Shown in pieces: positions 1-6,361 of a stretch of DNA of 6,502 nt. Within the stretch, counting starts at the first letter, position 1. Every line of letters begins with the position of its first letter. The DNA is taken from positions 1 to 6,502 of the forward strand of contig CAZPYK010000085.1 in the NCBI GenBank assembly GCA_964590755.1, given 5' to 3'. The translations under genes were made by a program, and so were the position numbers. This DNA is from CAG-390 sp964590755 (GTDB lineage: Bacteria > Bacillota > Clostridia > Oscillospirales > CAG-272). The notes under the pieces are model-generated. The model made no database searches, was not told where the DNA came from, and worked only from the letters and a program-made list of their open reading frames with translations.

Positions 1-78
1 AAGCAAGTGAGTAAACACGCGCCAAGGCGCAGGCGTCAGCCGCGAATTGTGCGGTATTGCCTTAGAACGCCGCAAGCT

Positions 79-786
79 CTATCGAACGTTGACGATGACC
101 GCTTCGGTCGGATTAAAGAACCTTGGCAGTTTTACGGTGTTCGTCACGCCGCGGCTGACTATCAGCCTGCCGCCGTCATATTCTCCCGCGGTATATTTGG
201 GAAAGAGTCCTTGCCCGAGGGCGAAAACGCCGCGCCCGAAGAACTGCCATTGACCGCCGTGAGCATGCCCGGATATCGTGAGTTCTATACCGGTGTTGCG
301 GATGTAATCGGGATAATATTCCGGGTGATGCGACAGCAAAAGATGCGGCGCGGCTTCCGCCGCGTAGGCGGAGAGCCACTCAAGATCCGGCGGTGCGGTC
401 TCTTTGAGATCGTTGCGATATTCGGTGAAAAATCCCGATGTGAGTCCGCCTATATTTATTCCGCGAAAGACGGTTGAAGCGTTGTCGAGCACAACGGCTC
501 CGGTGCGTTCAAATTTTGATCTCTCGGCGGAATCGAGATGGCTGTCGTGATTACCGAGTGAGCAAAATACCGGGCAGAGAGCGCACAGCTTTTGCAGAAA
601 CGCAATGGTTGATTTGAAGTCGGCACGTGTGTCGAAAATATCGCCCGGCATTAGTACGGCATCGGGTGACGAGTTGCGAACGATGGAGAAAAGCATGTCG
701 GTGGGGCGCGCGTGCAGATCGGCAATGATGGCAAAGCGTGTCGATACCTTCGCGCCGATGCTGACGGAATATTCTGATGTTATCAT
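79..786 (-). CDS. Soluble metallophosphoesterase (calcineurin-like)
   Basis: This gene encodes a predicted two-metal phosphoesterase of the calcineurin-like superfamily, about 235 residues. The five metal-site blocks occur in order: D23-x-H25 in ADLHARP, G48-D49-xx-D52 in PGDIFD, G78-N79-H80-D81, H153-H154 in SHHPE, and G173-H174-A175-H176 followed by GGQ. The last block and the overall layout resemble the YkuE/YaeI type, which in Bacillus and E. coli acts on lipid-linked phosphates. Unlike those proteins, this one shows no signal peptide or membrane segment, so a cytoplasmic location is likely and the substrate cannot be named. The open frame extends to a GTG at 795. I prefer ATG at 786 because the only purine-rich ribosome site (GGAAAG, 797-802) lies 10 bases from it but 1 base from the GTG. 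It follows the phosphodiesterase gene after about 95 bases that include a hairpin. A phosphoesterase beside a phosphodiesterase suggests phosphate or lipid head-group turnover, but this is only context. Confidence 0.88.
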   Translation of the reverse strand: MITSEYSVSIGAKVSTRFAIIADLHARPTDMLFSIVRNSSPDAVLMPGDIFDTRADFKSTIAFLQKLCALCPVFCSLGNHDSHLDSAERSKFERTGAVVLDNASTVFRGINIGGLTSGFFTEYRNDLKETAPPDLEWLSAYAAEAAPHLLLSHHPEYYPDYIRNTGIELTISGHAHGGQWQFFGRGVFALGQGLFPKYTAGEYDGGRLIVSRGVTNTVKLPRFFNPTEAVIVNVR

Positions 787-814
787 TACGGTCACACTTT
801 CCGGAACGGAATAT

Positions 815-859
815 CAAAACGGCTTCCGCCGCCCGGATGGCACAAAGCAGCGGAAGCCG
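815..859 (-). terminator. Candidate weak intrinsic terminator after the phosphodiesterase gene
   Basis: A perfect 10-base inverted repeat, CGGCTTCCGC (820-829) and GCGGAAGCCG (850-859), encloses a 20-base loop that contains a smaller GCC/GGC pairing. Read on the minus strand, the hairpin is followed by only four T residues and then GATAT. The U-tract is short, so termination may be partial, or the hairpin may protect an mRNA end. On the plus strand no T-run follows, so it would act leftward only. Confidence 0.5.
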
Positions 860-881
860 AAGATGTGTTCTCTGTATCGAA

Positions 882-1628
882 TTATTGCTGAAGTCCCAGC
901 GCCTCGCGAATGGCATCGGGGCGGTTGGTTATAAGTGCGTCGCAGCCCGCGTCCGCCAGCATCTTTGCGACCTCGGGATCGTCGACCGTCCAAGGATGCA
1001 CGCGAATGCCGAGCTCGTGGCATTTGTCCACATAGCCCTTGTAAAGCTCGATCTGGTTGAAGCGAGGATGAGACGCTTTGGCTTCCATGTTGCGGCAGTA
1101 ATCCCACGGTTTTACCATGTTGAAGCCGTAAAGAGGAGCGACGAAAGCGGTGGGATCAACGCGAAGCATGCGGGCAAGCTGCTCGTGATCGAATGAGGAG
1201 TAAAGAACGGACTCCCACATGTCGTGCGCCTTGACGGCGGCGGCGAGGGCGGCGGGCATTTCGGGATCCGCGGATTTGATCTCGATATTGAGCGTCATGT
1301 TGTTGCGACGGCAGACCTCAAGCACCTCGTCGATCGTGGGGATGCGTGTGCCCTTGAAGCGCGGGTCGGTCTTGATGCCGAAATCAAAAACGCGCAATTC
1401 GTCATAGGTGTAATCGGTCACGATTCCCTGACCGTTAGATGTGCGGTCGATCTTTGCATCGTGCAGGACCATGATCTTGCCGTCCTTGGAGAAGTGAACG
1501 TCTGTCTCGCAACCATCCGCCTTCAGCTCGGCGGCAAGCTCAAATGCGGGAAGCGTGTTTTCGGGGGCGTAGGCGGAAGCGCCTCTGTGCGCCCAAACGA
1601 GGGTGCGGGGAGTAAGTGTGTTAGCCAT
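882..1628 (-). CDS. Glycerophosphodiester phosphodiesterase (GDPD family)
   Basis: This enzyme is predicted to hydrolyse glycerophosphodiesters, the deacylated phospholipids, to sn-glycerol 3-phosphate and an alcohol. It is a 248-residue TIM-barrel protein, close to the ~240-250 residues of cytoplasmic UgpQ-type enzymes, with no signal peptide. Visible family residues are H14-R15-G16 in WAHRGAS, E23-N24 in PENT, the metal ligands E41 and D43 in CETDVH, H56-D57 in VLHD, E116 and K118 in LNIEIK, and W213 in HPWTVDD. The barrel closes with ALITNRPD near residue 235. The open frame can be read from a TTG at 1634, but the ribosome site AAAGGA (1637-1642) is 8 bases from ATG 1628 and only 2 from the TTG, so ATG 1628 is chosen. 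It sits 60 bases downstream of cysE with no terminator seen between them, so read-through is plausible. The choice between ugpQ and glpQ as a name is not supported by context. Confidence 0.95.
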   Translation of the reverse strand: MANTLTPRTLVWAHRGASAYAPENTLPAFELAAELKADGCETDVHFSKDGKIMVLHDAKIDRTSNGQGIVTDYTYDELRVFDFGIKTDPRFKGTRIPTIDEVLEVCRRNNMTLNIEIKSADPEMPAALAAAVKAHDMWESVLYSSFDHEQLARMLRVDPTAFVAPLYGFNMVKPWDYCRNMEAKASHPRFNQIELYKGYVDKCHELGIRVHPWTVDDPEVAKMLADAGCDALITNRPDAIREALGLQQ

Positions 1629-1642
1629 TTTCAATATCCTTT
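1629..1642 (-). promoter_or_regulatory. Ribosome binding site that sets the phosphodiesterase start
   Basis: AAAGGA at 1637-1642 (minus strand) lies 8 bases before ATG 1628. It is too close to the upstream in-frame TTG (1634) to serve that codon. This supports MANTLTPRT as the N-terminus. Confidence 0.75.
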
Positions 1643-1688
1643 CTTTCTCTTTGTGAAATGATCGTTGAGTTTTATCTTTGAAAGCTTT

Positions 1689-2564
1689 TTATTGCTTTGC
1701 TTGCGTGTCGTTCTCGGATGCATCCGCGGATGCCTTTTTCAGCTCCGCGAGAGCGGCTTCGAGTCGTGCTGTCTTTGTTTCGAGGCGGCAGAGCTGCTGC
1801 GCCACGGGGTCGGGAAGATGCACCTGGTCGAGTTCCTCCTCACAGGTCATGACCCTCATGCCGTCTCGCCTTACGACGCGTGCGGGAATGCCGACTGCGG
1901 TGGCATTTGACGGTATCTCCTCAAGCACCACGGCTCCTGCGGCGATCTTGGCGTTGTCTCCGATCCTAAAGGGGCCCAAGATCTTTGCCCCCGCACCGAC
2001 CATGACATTGTTGCCCAGTGTCGGGTGACGCTTGCCGCTGTCCTTGCCGGTGCCGCCGAGAGTCACCCCTTGATAGAGCGTGCAATTATCGCCTATTTCG
2101 GCGGTCTCGCCTATGACCACACCCGAGCCGTGGTCTATGACGAGTCCCTTGCCTATCGTGGCTCCGGGGTGTATCTCAATGCCGGTGAATAGTTTTGCAA
2201 TCTGACTTACCGCTCGCGCCGGGAAATATCTTTTGCCCAAATACAGCTTGTGAGCCACGCGGTATGCGAGTATCGCGTGAACGCCGGAATAAAGCAATAG
2301 CACTTCAACGTCGTTTCGCGCCGCGGGGTCGCGTTCGCGCACGGCGGCAATGTCGGTCTTTATCTCGGCGGATATCTCTTCGAAGAGCTTTTTGAGCGCG
2401 GGAATGCGCGTCTTTAATTCGTCGCAGCCCCGACGCGCCGCGCGAGAAGCGCAGGCGGCACCGTCCCCGAGCTTTCTCTTTGCAAAGTCGGCGAGGCTTT
2501 CGTTGATCTCGGCATATTCGCCGTTTTCGCGTGTTACGGTCTTTACGGTGATGTCAAGCTTCAT
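1689..2564 (-). CDS. cysE: Serine O-acetyltransferase with N-terminal extension
   Basis: CysE transfers acetyl from acetyl-CoA to L-serine, giving O-acetylserine, the first committed step of cysteine synthesis in the cytoplasm. Residues ~69-120 form the helical SAT N-domain (EIKTDIAAVRERDPAARN and LLLYSGVHAILAYRVAH). Residues ~128-232 form the left-handed beta-helix of hexapeptide repeats (IEIHPGATIGKG, VVIGETAEIGDN, GVTLGGTGK). Catalytic-site residues D144-H145 and R179-H180 in GKRHP are present, and GIPARVV closes the domain. Residues ~252-278 look like a short coiled coil. The protein ends in DTQAKQ, without the terminal isoleucine that some CysE proteins insert into CysK. At 291 residues it is about 70 longer than the ~217-residue Bacillus enzyme; the excess is mostly an unrecognised leader before residue ~68. 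No in-frame Met exists between residue 1 and the beta-helix. ATG 2564 has a good AAAGGAG site and overlaps the upstream stop (ATGA), which supports this start. The usual Firmicute neighbour cysS is absent from the window. Confidence 0.96.
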   Translation of the reverse strand: MKLDITVKTVTRENGEYAEINESLADFAKRKLGDGAACASRAARRGCDELKTRIPALKKLFEEISAEIKTDIAAVRERDPAARNDVEVLLLYSGVHAILAYRVAHKLYLGKRYFPARAVSQIAKLFTGIEIHPGATIGKGLVIDHGSGVVIGETAEIGDNCTLYQGVTLGGTGKDSGKRHPTLGNNVMVGAGAKILGPFRIGDNAKIAAGAVVLEEIPSNATAVGIPARVVRRDGMRVMTCEEELDQVHLPDPVAQQLCRLETKTARLEAALAELKKASADASENDTQAKQ

Positions 2565-2582
2565 TTGTCTATCAGCTCCTTT
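2561..2582 (-). promoter_or_regulatory. Translational coupling site and ribosome site for cysE
   Basis: On the minus strand the cysE start and the stop of the upstream gene share ATGA (2564-2561). A strong AAAGGAG (2576-2582) lies 11 bases before the ATG, inside the end of the upstream frame. The arrangement implies coupled translation of the two proteins and fixes the cysE start. Confidence 0.85.
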
Positions 2583-3361
2583 AAGGATCTCAGCTCCTTG
2601 CCCGAGAGCTTATATTTGTGTATCTCCACCCCGCCGGTGTATATACGCATCGAGCCGTAAGCGCGACGATCGTAATTCACGTCGTCTTTATAGTATACAT
2701 CGACATATACCGCAAGCACGTTTGTGCCTTCTTCTATCGACGGAACGCCGTCAAAGGTGAAGCGGCGATAGCTGTAAAGCGGTCTGGTCGTGCTTTCGAC
2801 GGCGGTGGGCTTGATGCGAATGATCTTAACCGCGTCAAGATCCTCCCAATAGGTCTCACCGTTGTCCTTCTTGTTTTCGGGGGTGCGGTCGATGACGATT
2901 CTGAGCGTCACATCGAACCAATCCTCGTTCTTGTCGGGTGAGAAGTCGAGCTCATAGTCCTCCTGCATATAGCGAAGCGTGCTGTCGTTGTAGCGAAAAA
3001 CTATCTGAGCTTGCTCGGCAGAGGGGAAGAACACCGGGTCGAGCACCGCAAAATAACCGTAGTTGTAGCCCTCCTCCTCGTCCTGCTCGTGAGTGAAGAC
3101 CTCACTGACCTGGGCGACGGCGCGAAATTCCTCGTCTGCGTCCAACGCCGCGGCGTATGCCGAGGCGAGCTTTTCGTTTGGCGACACCGCCTTCATCGAA
3201 GAAGGCGTACCCGACATAAGCATGCGCAGTATCAGCAGCATGTTAACACCGAACACTATCGTAAAAGCCAAAATCTTGAATGCTTTTTTTATTATTCGCC
3301 GCGCGGGCGATATTTCAGATTCTTCTTCGGTTTCAAACTCATCATCCTCGTCATCAAACAT
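2561..3361 (-). CDS. Single-pass membrane protein of unknown function, coupled to cysE
   Basis: I do not recognise this 266-residue protein. It begins with a very acidic segment (residues 1-17, mostly D/E), then a basic patch RRIIKK (21-26), then one hydrophobic helix at about 28-48 (ILAFTIVFGVNMLLILRML). The positive patch before the helix predicts an N-in topology, leaving about 215 residues outside the membrane. That outer part is polar and rich in aromatic and acidic residues, with strand-like stretches (YFAVLDPVFF, IVFRYND, FDVTLRIVIDR, NVLAVYVDVYY) and a C-terminal lysine-rich tail. No cysteine, lipobox or catalytic motif stands out. The start is firm: AAGGAAGGAG (3370-3379) lies 8 bases before ATG 3361. 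It has its own promoter candidate and overlaps cysE by four bases, so the two are co-expressed. A link to cysteine metabolism is possible but not shown. Confidence 0.85.
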   Translation of the reverse strand: MFDDEDDEFETEEESEISPARRIIKKAFKILAFTIVFGVNMLLILRMLMSGTPSSMKAVSPNEKLASAYAAALDADEEFRAVAQVSEVFTHEQDEEEGYNYGYFAVLDPVFFPSAEQAQIVFRYNDSTLRYMQEDYELDFSPDKNEDWFDVTLRIVIDRTPENKKDNGETYWEDLDAVKIIRIKPTAVESTTRPLYSYRRFTFDGVPSIEEGTNVLAVYVDVYYKDDVNYDRRAYGSMRIYTGGVEIHKYKLSGKELRSLKELIDK

Positions 3362-3390
3362 GGTGTCGTCTCCTTCCTTATTAATTGTAT

Positions 3391-3420
3391 ATTATGGTTT
3401 TTTGATCGTGCGTATGTCAA
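3391..3420 (-). promoter_or_regulatory. Sigma-A type promoter for the membrane protein-cysE pair
   Basis: On the minus strand a perfect -35 TTGACA (3420-3415) is followed after 18 bases by CATAAT (3396-3391), one mismatch from TATAAT. The -35 overlaps the TGA stop of the upstream EIIC-like gene. Predicted transcription starts near 3384, giving a leader of about 23 bases that contains the AAGGAAGGAG ribosome site. No terminator hairpin lies in the 55-base gap, so this may be an internal promoter that adds to read-through. Confidence 0.6.
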
Positions 3421-4514
3421 TCGAGCTTCATGTAGCCGTCCTTTATCCAGCCGAGCTTGCGCAACGGCAGACAGAAGAGCCACGAGAGTACCGCGGGCAG
3501 GATGAAGCAGATGAGAAAGAGTCCGATCCAATCGACCGTGCCCACGGGGGCGGGATATCCGTTCGATGCATCGCACCAGCCGAGTATTATGCCTATCGGT
3601 CCGAGCAGACCGCAGGTGCCCATGCCTGAATTGATGGCGGCACCGTACATTCTCATGTTGAATACGCAGGTAGCGAGCGGTCCGGTGACCGCAGAGGCAA
3701 GCGTGGGTGGGAGCCATATGATGGGGTGACGGATGATATTCGGCATTTGCAGCATGCTCGTTCCGATTCCCTGCGAGAGCAATCCGCCCCATTTGTTATC
3801 GCGGAAGGATATAACGGCAAAGCCGACCATCTGCGCACAGCAGCCCGCGACCGCGGCGCCGCCGGCTATGGCAAGTCCTTCTGAGGAGCCTGCGGCGAGC
3901 ACACTGCCTGTCAGTGTCAGTCCCGCGCATATCGCCGCGCTGGAGATGGGAAGCGTCAGCGCTATTCCGACGACGACCGAGATGATAAGTCCCGAGGTGA
4001 AGGGAGCGCGAAGCGCCGCCCAGCTGATAAAGTCGCTGACATATCCGACCAGCTTGCCGATATACGGCGCCGTAAGGATAGAGAGCACACCTCCGACGAA
4101 TATGGTCACAAATGGTGTGACGATTATATCGACTTTGGTCTTTTTTGAGACCAGGCGACCGCATTCCGCTGCCGATATCGTGATAAAGAGCACGGCAAGC
4201 GGTCCGCCCGCGCCGCCCAGCGAGTTGGCGGCATATCCCACAGCCGCCGCGGAGAAGATCACCAGCGGATCCTTGCAGAGCGAGTAGGCGACCGCGACCG
4301 CCATGGCGGGACCGGCAACGCTTTGCGCGTAGCCGCCTATCTGTGCAAAAATGTCGCAGTGCGGTATCATGCCCAGTGCCTTGAAGATGGTTCCTATGAG
4401 CAGTGAGGCGAAGAGTCCGAGCGCCATTGCGCCCATGGCGTCGATAAAATAACGCTTGGAATATTTTTTCGCTATTTCGGCGATACGGGATGTTGATGCT
4501 TTATCGTTTTGCAT
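3417..4514 (-). CDS. PfoR/EIIC_2-family PTS-like membrane protein
   Basis: This 365-residue polytopic protein resembles the EIIC_2 family of PTS membrane subunits (PfoR-like, typically ~340-360 residues). It has about nine or ten hydrophobic segments, roughly at 25-48, 64-80, 84-98, 104-118, 128-150, 172-205, 212-236, 264-284, 299-313 and 328-350. Glycine-rich family stretches include DAMGAMALGLFASLLIGTIF near the start and GAAINSGMGTCGLLGPIGI at 291-309. No IIB (cysteine loop) or IIA (phospho-histidine) domain is fused, and neither gene is in the window, so PTS phosphorylation of a substrate is not evident. PfoR was named as a toxin-gene regulator in Clostridium perfringens, but the family is membrane-embedded and its substrates are poorly defined. 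It starts 36 bases after araB with AAGGA (4527-4531) 12 bases before its ATG and no terminator between, so they form an operon. The likely role is transport of the sugar that the kinase phosphorylates; this is inferred from context. Confidence 0.88.
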   Translation of the reverse strand: MQNDKASTSRIAEIAKKYSKRYFIDAMGAMALGLFASLLIGTIFKALGMIPHCDIFAQIGGYAQSVAGPAMAVAVAYSLCKDPLVIFSAAAVGYAANSLGGAGGPLAVLFITISAAECGRLVSKKTKVDIIVTPFVTIFVGGVLSILTAPYIGKLVGYVSDFISWAALRAPFTSGLIISVVVGIALTLPISSAAICAGLTLTGSVLAAGSSEGLAIAGGAAVAGCCAQMVGFAVISFRDNKWGGLLSQGIGTSMLQMPNIIRHPIIWLPPTLASAVTGPLATCVFNMRMYGAAINSGMGTCGLLGPIGIILGWCDASNGYPAPVGTVDWIGLFLICFILPAVLSWLFCLPLRKLGWIKDGYMKLD

Positions 4515-4550
4515 GATGATGAAAAGTCCTTAATTTTTATCGATGATATT

Positions 4551-6230
4551 TTATTTGTCGGACGCGGTGCTCTGCGCCGCGGCGGCGATGGAGCGCAAGC
4601 GCTTCATGACGTCGTTGCCGCCTCTGCCGAAATAGTCGTGCAGTGTGAGATATTCGGCGTAAAGCTTGTCATAGACCGCGGCGGCATCCGGGTCCGGAGT
4701 GTATATTTTGTCGCTGAGGTTGCGCATGGCCATGCTCGCGTCATGTATCGTGGCATATTCGCCCGCCGCGACCGCGGCAAGTATCGCAGTGCCCAGACAT
4801 GGCATGAGAGAGGAGCCCGCTATCTGTATCGGCAGACGCAAGACATCCGAGTAGACCTGCATGGTGAAGGGGTCCTTGCGCGCGATCCCGCCCGCGGCAT
4901 AAAAATGCTCGACCCTGACGCCGTGAGCGCGGAAGTTTTCGATTATCACACGCGTCGCAAATGCGGTAGCTTCGATAAGCGCGCGCATTATATCCTCGGC
5001 GCGTGTGCGCAGATTCATGCCGATGATCATGCCGGAAAGATCTGCGTCGACAAGTATCGAGCGGTTGCCGTTCCACCAATCGAGCGCCAAAAGGCCGCTC
5101 TCGCCGGGCTTTTTCTTCGCGGCTTTTTCGATTATGTATTTGATAAGAGGAATGCCCAGGCGCTCGGCTTCCTCCTTGTATTCGGCGGGGGCGATATTGT
5201 TTGCCGCCCAGGCAAAGTGGTCGCCTCCGCAGCAAAGACCCGCTTCAAAGCCGTAAAGCCCCGCGGCAAGTCCGTCCCACGCGCAGCCGCATATGCCGGG
5301 AACGTCGCAAAAGTCCTCTGCCAGCGCGTAATAGCAGTTGGAGGTGCCCAGCACGCCGTACATATCTCCGCAACGCTCAAAGCCTACCGCCGGAGCGGCA
5401 ATGTGAGCATCGGGCGAGGCGGCGCTGACCGCGGTGCCCTCGGCAAGTCCGAAGCGCGCTGCCGCTTCGGGTGTCACTCTTCCGACGAGCGTGCCGGGCA
5501 TGGCGATGGGAGCGCTGACCTTTTTCTCTATCACGTCGCAAAGCCCGGGGTCGAGCTCCGAGAAGAAATCGGGAGAGGGAAATCCGCCCTCGTGTATCAT
5601 ATAGTGGCTCTTATATGCGGCATAGAGATAGCCGTGCGTCATGACACCGGTGAGCAAAAAGGTCATCCAGTCGCCCGCCTCGACTATCATGTCGCATTCG
5701 TTGTAGATCTCGGGGGCCTCGGCATAAAGCTGCCAGATCTTCGGGAACATCCATTCGCTTGACACCTTGCCGCCGAAGGCCTTTAGCCATTTTTCTCCGC
5801 GTGCGGATGCCACGGCGGTCATTTTTTCGGCATAAGGCGCCGCGGCATGATGCTTCCAAAGCTTCAAATACGCATGCTTGTCGCGTGCATATTTTTCGGT
5901 AAAGCAGAGCGGAGTGCCGTCGGCATATATCGGCATTATCGAACAACAGGTGAAGTCGATGCCGATACCTATCACATCGCGCTTGTCCACCCCCGCGCGG
6001 CAGAGCAGCTTGGGAATTATATGCTCAAGCACGAGCGGGAAGTCGTGCGGGTCTTCAAGCGCCCAGTCGGGCGGCAGGTTCTCTCCGGTTGCCGGAAGCA
6101 CGGTGTCGATCACTCCGTGCGGATAGTCCTCCGCGACGTCGGCGATCTCCTTGCCGTCTCTTGTGCGCACCAACAGCGCACGCGCCGACAGCGTGCCGAA
6201 GTCTACGCCTATGGTATATTTTTCATTCAT
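4551..6230 (-). CDS. araB: Ribulokinase (FGGY family)
   Basis: AraB phosphorylates L-ribulose with ATP to L-ribulose 5-phosphate in L-arabinose breakdown. The 559-residue product matches the ~560 residues typical of AraB. In order: the N-terminal phosphate loop GVDFGTLSARALLV (8-21), RDW/DWALEDP near 55-61, GIGIDFT (88-94), LWKHHAA (124-130), GGKVSSEWM (153-161), substrate-site K207, catalytic base D274 in SPDAHIAAPAVG, the second phosphate motif GTSNCY (295-300), E329, GESGLLALDWWNGNRS (376-391), and the adenosine motif AAGGIARKDPF (445-455). It looks much more like Bacillus AraB than the E. coli enzyme. Odd points are C95-C96 where Bacillus has Ala-Cys, and EAGLC instead of EAGQS at 329-333. 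The frame opens from ATG 6281, but that codon lies about 4 bases from the predicted transcription start and has no ribosome site. ATG 6230, with AAAGG 12 bases before it, places MNEKYTIGVDFG at the usual AraB N-terminus. araA and araD are not in the window. Confidence 0.95.
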   Translation of the reverse strand: MNEKYTIGVDFGTLSARALLVRTRDGKEIADVAEDYPHGVIDTVLPATGENLPPDWALEDPHDFPLVLEHIIPKLLCRAGVDKRDVIGIGIDFTCCSIMPIYADGTPLCFTEKYARDKHAYLKLWKHHAAAPYAEKMTAVASARGEKWLKAFGGKVSSEWMFPKIWQLYAEAPEIYNECDMIVEAGDWMTFLLTGVMTHGYLYAAYKSHYMIHEGGFPSPDFFSELDPGLCDVIEKKVSAPIAMPGTLVGRVTPEAAARFGLAEGTAVSAASPDAHIAAPAVGFERCGDMYGVLGTSNCYYALAEDFCDVPGICGCAWDGLAAGLYGFEAGLCCGGDHFAWAANNIAPAEYKEEAERLGIPLIKYIIEKAAKKKPGESGLLALDWWNGNRSILVDADLSGMIIGMNLRTRAEDIMRALIEATAFATRVIIENFRAHGVRVEHFYAAGGIARKDPFTMQVYSDVLRLPIQIAGSSLMPCLGTAILAAVAAGEYATIHDASMAMRNLSDKIYTPDPDAAAVYDKLYAEYLTLHDYFGRGGNDVMKRLRSIAAAAQSTASDK

Positions 6231-6242
6231 TTTCGGTCGATA

Positions 6243-6247
6243 CCTTT
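6243..6247 (-). promoter_or_regulatory. Ribosome binding site for araB (start at 6230)
   Basis: AAAGG on the minus strand lies 12 bases before ATG 6230. It is modest in strength. No comparable site precedes the upstream in-frame ATG at 6281, where the preceding bases are AT-rich and belong to the promoter. Confidence 0.5.
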
Positions 6248-6261
6248 GGAATCGTTTTTTA
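6246..6261. promoter_or_regulatory. Degenerate catabolite-response (cre)-like site
   Basis: TTGGAATCGTTTTTTA on the plus strand matches 10 of the 12 defined positions of the Bacillus cre consensus WTGNAANCGNWWNCAW; it misses the CA near the end. It lies about 24-39 bases downstream of the predicted araB transcription start and next to its ribosome site, a position where CcpA would block elongation. A T-rich tail makes chance matches easier, so confidence is low. Confidence 0.25.
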
Positions 6262-6291
6262 TATGCGGCATGGTCAAACATACCCTATATT

Positions 6292-6320
6292 ATTATATCG
6301 CATAATGGGCGCTTTGTCAA
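6292..6320 (-). promoter_or_regulatory. Consensus sigma-A promoter of the araB operon
   Basis: On the minus strand TTGACA (6320-6315), a 17-base spacer and TATAAT (6297-6292) form an exact match to the vegetative consensus with ideal spacing. Transcription should start near 6285, giving a leader of about 55 bases before ATG 6230. Such a strong core suggests control by a repressor or CcpA rather than by an activator. Confidence 0.8.
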
Positions 6321-6361
6321 AGGTTTTGAAGATATTTTCGTTTTTTTATGGCTCGCAGCGC

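Noticed and set aside
1..78. GC-rich inverted repeats (GCGCC-AA-GGCGC at 19-30 and CCGC/GCGG nearby) after the metallophosphoesterase stop, considered as a terminator
   Set aside because: The first has a two-base loop, the second a four-base stem, and neither is followed by a T-run on the minus strand.
7..477. A 156-codon plus-strand open frame across the left end
   Set aside because: It runs opposite the metallophosphoesterase with no ribosome site or family features; the protein is arginine-rich shadow sequence.
3733..4287. A 184-codon plus-strand open frame opposite the EIIC-like gene
   Set aside because: Its proline/serine/alanine-rich sequence is what the complement of a glycine/alanine-rich membrane gene gives; no motif is seen.
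4509..5762. A 417-codon open frame on the plus strand opposite araB
   Set aside because: It lies wholly opposite a well-supported ribulokinase, has no recognisable domain, and its composition is that of an antisense shadow of a GC-rich gene.
6292..6306. ATTAT-N5-ATAAT dyad over the araB -10 region
   Set aside because: It is AT-rich, short and largely the -10 element itself, so it is likely chance.
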